Origin: Antedon mediterranea
Lineage: Eukaryota; Echinodermata; Crinoidea; Comatulida; Antedonidae
Direction: 5' to 3'
DNA: 64,000 nucleotides
NCBI RefSeq assembly: GCF_964355755.1
Contig: NC_092670.1
Location: forward strand, 955,001 to 1,019,000
Of the stretch, positions 59,637-64,000 are shown one piece after another. A program made the translations under genes and the position numbers. Below the pieces are notes generated by a model. The model was not told the DNA's origin. It ran no database searches and saw only the letters and a list, made by a program, of their open reading frames with translations. Numbering within the stretch: the stretch's first letter is position 1; every line of letters starts with the position of its first letter.

Positions 59637-59771
59637 TCCTGACAATAACAAGAGGTTATCCGCCAAGAGCGGATAACCAATAATAAATAATTTCTTACCT
59701 TGTCTGGGCTGTTTGGATGCTGTGCGATGGCCTCCACTGAGCCTGGGTTTACCTTGCAATCATCAGGTACA
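42962..59771 (-). CDS. llgl: Lethal giant larvae homologue, C-terminal 955 residues (N terminus beyond window)
   Basis: Nineteen coding exons in continuous phase (59699-59771 down to 42962-42976) encode the part of Lgl from about residue 165 to the stop. Lgl is a cortical scaffold of two WD40-type beta-propellers. It binds Par6/aPKC and myosin, opposes the Par complex in apical-basal polarity, and interacts with SNAREs. Diagnostic stretches include [63 protein letters not shown] and [12 protein letters not shown]. The basic phospho-hinge (50527-50600) reads [20 protein letters not shown] and is the aPKC target and membrane-binding segment. No R-SNARE motif is present at the C terminus, so it is not tomosyn. 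After the second propeller the protein continues into a Glu/Lys/Pro-rich tail of about 200 residues, unlike vertebrate LLGL. The remaining N-terminal exons were not found up to 64000. Confidence 0.93.
43400..43616. repeat. llgl: 27-bp tandem repeat next to an LLGL donor
   Basis: About eight copies of ATCTCATTAACATATTAATT plus AGTATGT. The array ends within 7 bp of the exon at 43623. Confidence 0.95.
43623..43669 (-). CDS. llgl: LLGL tail exon [15 protein letters not shown]
   Basis: 47 nt. The donor GTTAGC opens directly into a 27-bp minisatellite. Confidence 0.75.
44027..44490. repeat. Two short arrays and a hairpin in an LLGL intron
   Basis: Three copies of a 26-bp unit (TACTGAGAATATTGTGCAAT plus GCTGCT) lie at 44027-44112, and three of a 21-bp unit (CATATCACTACTATATTTGG) at 44430-44490. 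Between them, 44276-44335 forms a hairpin with a 20-bp stem (AAACATTCATTATTTGTGTA) and 19-nt loop. Confidence 0.85.
44767..44783 (-). CDS. llgl: LLGL 17-nt micro-exon
   Basis: Encodes QEKSE with split codons on both sides. The acceptor is TTTTGCAG and the donor GTATGT. Phase fits both neighbours. Confidence 0.65.
44992..45106 (-). CDS. llgl: LLGL tail exon, helix copy 2
   Basis: 115 nt encoding [20 protein letters not shown] followed by an acidic segment. The donor is GTAAGT. Confidence 0.8.
45880..46060. repeat. About 70-bp degenerate repeat in an LLGL intron
   Basis: Three diverged copies centred on GACCAGTGAATTGTGTATGG, ACACAAATTGTAGTGCA and TTTATATAAATTAC. Confidence 0.75.
46832..46915 (-). 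CDS. llgl: LLGL tail exon, helix copy 1
   Basis: 84 nt encoding [20 protein letters not shown] and NADDVDPLG. It is similar to the next exon. Confidence 0.8.
47058..47466. repeat. 31-bp tandem repeat, about 13 copies
   Basis: The unit is TGGATCTGTAACACATGGTT plus ACATTAATTAA. Some copies have an extra A. It lies in the LLGL intron upstream of the 46832-46915 exon. Confidence 0.97.
47853..48160 (-). CDS. llgl: LLGL exon, acidic Glu/Lys/Pro tail
   Basis: 308 nt encoding [20 protein letters not shown] and then a low-complexity [13 protein letters not shown] / [14 protein letters not shown] stretch, predicted to be disordered. Confidence 0.9.
48638..48830 (-). CDS. llgl: LLGL exon with SPSEYER
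   Basis: 193 nt encoding [19 protein letters not shown] and [14 protein letters not shown], the last strongly conserved block. Confidence 0.95.
49130..49235 (-). CDS. llgl: LLGL exon [17 protein letters not shown]
   Basis: 106 nt encoding a propeller strand and [14 protein letters not shown]. The donor is GTAAGT. Confidence 0.93.
49670..49833 (-). CDS. llgl: LLGL exon [20 protein letters not shown]
   Basis: 164 nt ending [10 protein letters not shown]. The acceptor is TTTCAG and the donor GTATGG. Confidence 0.94.
49961..50225 (-). CDS. llgl: LLGL exon after the hinge
   Basis: 265 nt encoding [20 protein letters not shown] and [26 protein letters not shown]-type sequence after the hinge is conserved in Lgl proteins. 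Confidence 0.94.
50425..50889 (-). CDS. llgl: LLGL exon with phospho-hinge
   Basis: 465 nt, the longest exon. It carries [10 protein letters not shown] and then the basic hinge with Ser at codons 102 and 106 and Thr at codon 110 (50560-50562), followed by a Lys/Glu-rich linker. Confidence 0.95.
51025..52045 (-). pseudogene. 5'-truncated non-LTR retrotransposon (CR1/L2-like reverse transcriptase)
   Basis: Minus strand shows the RT catalytic core [14 protein letters not shown] and FYADDIQLY (52026 downward) with a deletion between them, then the thumb region ([45 protein letters not shown]) and, after a frameshift near 51300, the usual C-terminal [15 protein letters not shown]. The 3' end (51025-51070) has a GCGCTTTATAAAT-like segment and a (TAATAA)n tail. 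It is inserted in the LLGL intron in the same orientation as the gene and is not functional. Confidence 0.85.
52061..52213 (-). CDS. llgl: LLGL exon [16 protein letters not shown]
   Basis: 153 nt encoding the start of the second propeller. A truncated retrotransposon begins within about 20 bp of its donor. Confidence 0.94.
52454..52678 (-). CDS. llgl: LLGL exon with canonical WD motif
   Basis: 225 nt encoding [20 protein letters not shown] and ending EEEWPPFRK. The donor GTATAG is non-optimal. Confidence 0.95.
53007..53154 (-). CDS. llgl: LLGL exon with [15 protein letters not shown]
   Basis: 148 nt. [20 protein letters not shown] and [11 protein letters not shown] are conserved Lgl features. 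Confidence 0.94.
53462..53600. repeat. 23-bp tandem repeat
   Basis: Four to five copies of CATAGCTGACCACATGACGT plus GTT, the later ones diverged, in an LLGL intron just upstream of the acceptor side of exon 53619-53691. Confidence 0.9.
53619..53691 (-). CDS. llgl: LLGL exon [20 protein letters not shown]
   Basis: 73 nt encoding a propeller blade strand pair and LQSEG. The acceptor is TTTCTAG and the donor GTAAAT. Confidence 0.93.
54624..54778 (-). CDS. llgl: LLGL exon with [17 protein letters not shown]
   Basis: 155 nt holding the most conserved Lgl block, then [16 protein letters not shown]. The donor is GTGAGT. Confidence 0.95.
54951..55002 (-). CDS. llgl: LLGL short exon
   Basis: 52 nt encoding [16 protein letters not shown], joined in phase to neighbours (G|GA, AG|T). 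Confidence 0.85.
55168..55378 (-). CDS. llgl: LLGL exon, first propeller
   Basis: 211 nt encoding [18 protein letters not shown] through [10 protein letters not shown] and TTPYG. It is preceded by the 4.3-kb intron that holds three Helentron-like elements. Confidence 0.93.
55707..56860 (+). mobile_element. Helentron-like copy A (3' end missing)
   Basis: Starts ACTAGATTTG, then hairpin AACTCGTC-ACTACG-GACGAGTT and sub-terminal AGGTTATCCGC. The body is about 90% like copy C by eye. It stops in a GGAAGGAAGC segment without the terminal GGTTATCCGC hairpin. Confidence 0.65.
56861..58445 (+). mobile_element. Helentron-like copy B (complete ends)
   Basis: Starts ACTAGATTTG with hairpin AACTCGTC-ACTTT-GACGAGTT. 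It ends in a 15-bp-stem hairpin GGTTATCCGCAACTT/AAGTTGCGGATAACC (58415-58445). It contains an internal duplication of about 360 bp (57100-57480 repeated to 57770). Confidence 0.7.
58447..59678 (+). mobile_element. Helentron-like copy C (complete ends)
   Basis: Starts one base after copy B ends. It has the same 5' hairpin (58457-58478), the sub-terminal AGGTTATCCGC, and the 3' hairpin GGTTATCCGC-CAAGA-GCGGATAACC (59654-59678). An A-tract of about 38 nt (59597-59634) precedes the 3' hairpin, where such elements often carry microsatellites. No Rep/helicase is encoded. Confidence 0.7.
59699..59771 (-). CDS. llgl: LLGL exon (first in window)
   Basis: Encodes [20 protein letters not shown] and SPDK after one carried base. 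The acceptor is CTCCTTCAG and the donor GTAAGA. It begins only about 20 bp from the end of a Helentron-like element. Confidence 0.88.
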
Positions 59772-61580
59772 CTGAAGGAGGAGGAATCACGTAGCCTAGT
59801 TAGAAAGGTTTAGATAAAAGTTGGAAGAAAGCAAGGCCAATTGCAAAGATACTGAAGAAGAATAGACAGTTTAGCAAGACAGTGTGTGTTTAAATTCTAG
59901 TGACAGATAATAATGTTCCACTAGAGCTAAGCCTCAAAATGGTTAGTTTAGAAAGCACTATTATGGTCAATTTAGAAATTACTGTTAAATGGGCTGAAAT
60001 AAAGACTATTAGAACCACCTAGACAGATTGTTAACATGTGAAATCTGTCCATTTTTTGCTGTAGTACACATTAAGTTTCTACTATTATTATTGTATTCCT
60101 AAAGTGGATTGTCAACCAAGATAGCCTTCTTGAGACTTTCTTGGTACAATACACATTTTACAAATTCTAAACCTCTCTAGCAATTTTTTAGGCACACTTA
60201 CATTTGTGTATATTTGAATATATTTGTGTATATCTGACATTGTATATCTGACATTGAAATATTAATTATATTATTCAATTTTTTTTGGAATATCTAAATT
60301 TAAATATATGTTAGTAATTTCTATAAACTAATAACAAACAGATGTACAAACGTTTATTTGTACATTCAAATGTCTCCCACATTGCCATCATTGTGTTAAA
60401 AGACAATAAGACCGCATATGCACACAATATAAATGGTTCCTCCTCAAATTGTTTCATGCATCGTTACGGAAGTGTTTACATGAGAATGTTCTCCCAGAGG
60501 TTTAGTAGAATGACACAGATTAGTGGGTAGTAGATGCAAATAAAATATATTTAACCTAAGGAAGGTGAACTCACTGCAAAAGACTTAAATCAATATTGGA
60601 TCTGTATTGTAATAATACAGATAAATTTTGTAATTTATTCAGTCCTACTTGTGATTATTCTATTTTATCAAGTTGCACAATAGAATAGAACAGTGTGTTA
60701 CAAACTATTCTGGCAAAAACAAGGGTCATCAGCTGTCACTATAGTGAGAGCAGAATCTGTTTGGACTTAAACCTATCCTCACTACTGGTTATTCATTAAT
60801 GAACAAATAAATATTATTATTAACTAGTTAGTAGTATAAAAGAATTAAACATTTCCTAAAAGTTGAAATGTTGGTATATTAAAATAATGTTATTAATTAT
60901 TAATCAGACAATAAAACAAAGCATAATATTAAATGTGTTTTTGTAAAAATGGTAACTACTAGTACTACAAAGTAAATCATGTGTAGTGGTATAATGCAGT
61001 TCAAGTACTGCAAGCTAAGGTTATATTTAAGTGGATACCTGCAGTATGAATAGATTTCTTTTATCACCGATATTCTGAAGTGATGCATTTGAAAACAACC
61101 TGAGATTTCCTATCTAAATTAAACACTTGTTTATTCGTTGTTTGTGAAAGCTCTTTAGACTTTGTGTGCTAAAATTAAATTAAACTAAAAAGAGCTATAC
61201 AGTAGTAACAATTTAATATCAATATCAAACAGAACACAATTTCTCAATTCTAGTTGGAATTTAAACAAACACTTCCCAAAATAGCGCTAAAAATCATAAA
61301 TGTCGCATTATTATTATTAATTTAGCAACTATTAATTTTAAGTTGGTAGGTATTGGAAGCCTATGCTTAATTTTCCAAATGTTACATCCCTTCTTGGATA
61401 TTTGCAAAACCCTTCTAAAGCCCCTTAAACTCTTTAAACAACAAAGTAAACTAGGGAACTAAGCCTGCCCTTTGGCTACTTCTCATGCCATAACAAATTC
61501 TCACAGACTATTTAACTGGATGGAACCCTTACAGTAGTAAGATTGTATCTTCATACTTAGATTTAAGTTATACTGTACTT
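59772..61580. other. LLGL upstream intron, left part
   Basis: I searched the minus strand for the N-terminal Lgl exons and saw none. AT-rich; no other feature recognised. Confidence 0.45.
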
Positions 61581-61587
61581 TACACAA

Positions 61588-62165
61588 AATTCAGACACAG
61601 GGGGATAGTGCTTAAAGTGTGTGACTCCACCCTTGAATACACAGGGGGATAGTGCTTAAAGTGTGTGACTCCACTATTGAATACACAGGGGGATAGTGCT
61701 TAAAGTGTGTGACTCCACCCTTGAATACACAGGGGGATAGTGCTTAAAGTGTGTGACTCAACTATTGAATACACAGGGGGATAGTGCTTAAAGTGTGTGA
61801 CTCCACCCTTGAATACACAGGGGGATAGTGCTTAAAGTGTGTGACTCCACCCTTGAATACACAGGGGGATAGTGCTTAAAGTGTGTGACTCCACTATTGA
61901 ATACACAGGGGAATAGTGCTTAAAGTGTGTGACTCCACCCTTGAATACACAGGGGGATAGTGCTTAAAGTGTGTGACTCCACTATTGAATACACAGAGGG
62001 ATAGTGCTTAAAGTGTGTGACTCCACCCTTGGATACACAGGGGGATAGTGCTTAAAGTGTGTGACTCCACTATTGAATACACAGGGGGATAGTGCTTAAA
62101 GTGTGTGACTCCACCCTTGAATACACAGGGGGATAGTGCTTAAAGTGTGTGACTCCACCCTTGAA
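61588..62165. repeat. 44-bp satellite, about 13 copies
   Basis: The unit is AATACACAGGGGGATAGTGC, TTAAAGTGTGTGACTCCAC and CCTTG. Two variants, CCACCCTTG and CCACTATTG, tend to alternate, giving a partial 88-bp higher-order pattern. Confidence 0.97.
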
Positions 62166-62890
62166 TAGTCATAGTCATAGTCATAGTCATATATACTTTA
62201 TTGTCCATTTAAAAAACAGAAATGTGATTTGAAAACTGGCAAAATACAAAAATATAAAATACAATTTACAAAAACACACACAAAAAGTTAAGAGGCTAAA
62301 AATTGTTAAAATTAGATAAAAATTATCGGTTACAATTACATTTTACCTTTGTACTCTGGAGTTATATAAGTGTATAGCATTAGGTACAAACGAGCACCTA
62401 AACCGTTTTGTTTTGGTATTAAGTGCACGTAGTCTTATGCCAGAATTCATGAGAGCAAATTGTTTGTGAAGAGGATGTGTTTCATCATCAATGATACTTT
62501 TTACTTTTTTTAACACATTTTCTTTATACAAGGATTCAACATCAGGTAAGTGCTCTCCTACTAGTCTAATTGCTCTATTTCCTATTCGATTAAGTTTAAT
62601 TTTATCTTTTTGCATTGTATTACCATAAAAACAAACATTACAAAAAAGTATTACACTGAGAATTACAGAGTTATAAAACAATTTAAGTATAGTTTTGTCA
62701 ATTTGTAGGTACTTCATTTTTCTTAAAATAAACATCCTTTGGTTGGCTTTGCATGTGGCTTTATTTACATTATCTATATATAAATTTACGTAAGGGCAAA
62801 AATCGGTAAATCGCGCCTTACTTCTATAATTTTTACTCGATGGTATATAAAGTTGGTTCGTACTTTCGGTACTGATTTTAACCACCTGAT
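62165..62890 (-). mobile_element. Non-LTR retrotransposon 3' end with open RT C-terminal frame
   Basis: The frame 62343-62885 encodes 180 residues with no stop. It contains the RT connection/thumb signatures KANQRMFILRKMKYLQ, NRIGNRAIRLVG and SFVPNAIHLYNSRVQ, as found in echinoderm- and cnidarian-type CR1/L2-like elements. The 3' end runs to an (ATGACT)n microsatellite tail at 62165-62192. It is 5'-truncated near 62890. The absence of stops suggests a fairly recent insertion; it abuts the 44-bp satellite. Confidence 0.8.
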
Positions 62891-63194
62891 GTAACCCTGT
62901 TTACTAATTAAATTAAGTTAGATAATAAGTTATTGACGGTTAAAACGAATTTAGGTTCCAAGATTTGCCCCAAATAGGGGTGTTTTCCGACCGTGGTATA
63001 CACTGTATATTGGATGTCCGTCTTGAAAAATACCCACCACAAAAATGCGAGGAGGCTTCGCATCTTCCTATCTCCTCCTACGATAATTGTTTTTAATAGC
63101 TGAAAACCGGTTGAACAGCTAGAGTACACCATCATAATGTTGAAGACAGGCCGATTTTCTTTAAAAAATACTATTTTGATAGATTTAATATACG

Positions 63195-63400
63195 ATTATA
63201 CAAATGTATTGATTTGCGATGAATGGAACATTCCAATCTCTGTGTCGGTTCCACAAGTGTCTATTCCCTCAGGCGTCGTAAAGGAAAGTACTGTATTGAT
63301 TTGCGATGAATGGAACATCCCAAGAGTTTGGTTTAACACAAGTACTGTAGGTAAATTTATGAGCCCTTGGTTTAACACATACGGTAGGTAAATATATGGG
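63195..63400. repeat. Short interleaved duplications
   Basis: TGTATTGATTTGCGATGAAT occurs near 63203 and 63292. TTTGGTTTAACACA plus GTAGGTAAAT occurs near 63328 and 63367. No coding is recognised. Confidence 0.7.
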
Positions 63401-64000
63401 CCCTTTGAGAATAAACTTGCGAGATTGTGGATAGGCTCTACTGTTAGATATATAAACACATTATTATATACAAATAAACTTTATACTGACAGTTCTTTCT
63501 CAACGTTTGTATTAATTAATAATTACCAAATATAAACGTCGTAGTGGTGTATCGTGACATGGTACTTTAATATTTCAATCGATTATGACAGTGACAGTTT
63601 TAACTAAACTAAATAAAGAATGTTCTCTAATATAATTAGGAATCTCTTGCCATACACGGGGAAAATTAGTGTACAATGAATATTTAAAAGAAATAAATAA
63701 ATAAATAAAATAAAAAAAGTATTAAATCGCAAATGTTTTACTGTATTTAGAGGTATATTATTTATAGGCCTATAAAACATGAAAAAAATATTTCGTTACT
63801 GAGTGGATAAAGAATATATTTAAAAATTGTTCCTCTTTGTACCTATCCGCTTTCCCATCCCTCAACCCTAATGTTACATACAAAACACAAATTGGGTTTC
63901 TTTAAATGAGTCCAAATCAAAAACTTGGACTCATTTTGTGATAAGTTTCTCCTTCGGAAGTAATTCCCAGGGTGCTAATTTTAGTTGACTACATAAATCA
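63400..64000. other. Right edge of the window
   Basis: No gene recognised. A 12-bp-stem hairpin AAATGAGTCCAA/TTGGACTCATTT with a 9-nt loop lies at 63904-63936. Confidence 0.5.

Noticed and set aside
42962-59771. Identification as tomosyn (STXBP5) instead of LLGL
   Set aside because: Tomosyn ends in an R-SNARE coiled coil and lacks the basic aPKC hinge; this gene has the hinge and an acidic, SNARE-free tail.
59772-64000. Search for the LLGL N-terminal exons
   Set aside because: No segment on the minus strand resembled the first 165 residues of Lgl; they are presumed to lie beyond the window.

Overview
This is a eukaryotic, AT-rich, intron-rich animal window. It carries parts or all of four protein-coding genes, and transposon and satellite DNA separates and fills them. 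The conserved proteins (a lethal giant larvae homologue and a Rab26/37-type GTPase) together with GT-AG introns make it a metazoan. The frequent TAGGCCTA-type motifs, minisatellites and Helentron-like elements fit a marine invertebrate such as an echinoderm, but the species is an inference I cannot confirm from sequence alone.

Layout, left to right. (1) 750-4829, plus strand: a five-exon gene for a 128-residue ankyrin-repeat protein. Its last intron holds a 68-bp minisatellite split by a Helentron-like element. (2) 6020-8035, minus strand: a two-coding-exon gene for a 604-residue RING plus TRAF-type zinc-finger protein with a long Ser/Arg-rich tail, convergent with gene 1. (3) 8283-12700: transposon territory, with a TTAA-flanked element and a 2.6-kb foldback element whose inverted arms are tandem arrays. 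(4) 12700-17823: satellites, including a 15-bp satellite of about 40 copies and a (TA)n run. (5) 17824-37964, minus strand: a seven-coding-exon Rab26/37-family GTPase, complete at 216 residues. Its introns carry a 2.3-kb array of 69/74-bp repeats, nested TTAA elements, a 524-bp MITE and an intact tRNA-like cloverleaf between direct repeats. (6) 38264-40004: a foldback element with about 800-bp inverted arms, just upstream of the Rab start. (7) 42962-59771 and beyond the window, minus strand: the lethal giant larvae (Lgl/LLGL) gene. Nineteen coding exons encode about 955 C-terminal residues; the N-terminal exons lie beyond the right edge. Its introns hold a truncated non-LTR retrotransposon, several minisatellites and a head-to-tail run of three Helentron-like elements. 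(8) 59772-64000: the next LLGL intron, with a 44-bp satellite and a second non-LTR retrotransposon 3' end.

Functionally, Lgl (cortical polarity and exocytosis scaffold) and Rab26/37 (secretory vesicle GTPase) both act in membrane traffic, but nothing in the sequence shows co-regulation. They are tandem genes on the same strand, separated by the foldback element. All exon models were derived by hand from splice signals, reading-frame continuity and remembered family sequence. They have not been tested against transcripts or databases.
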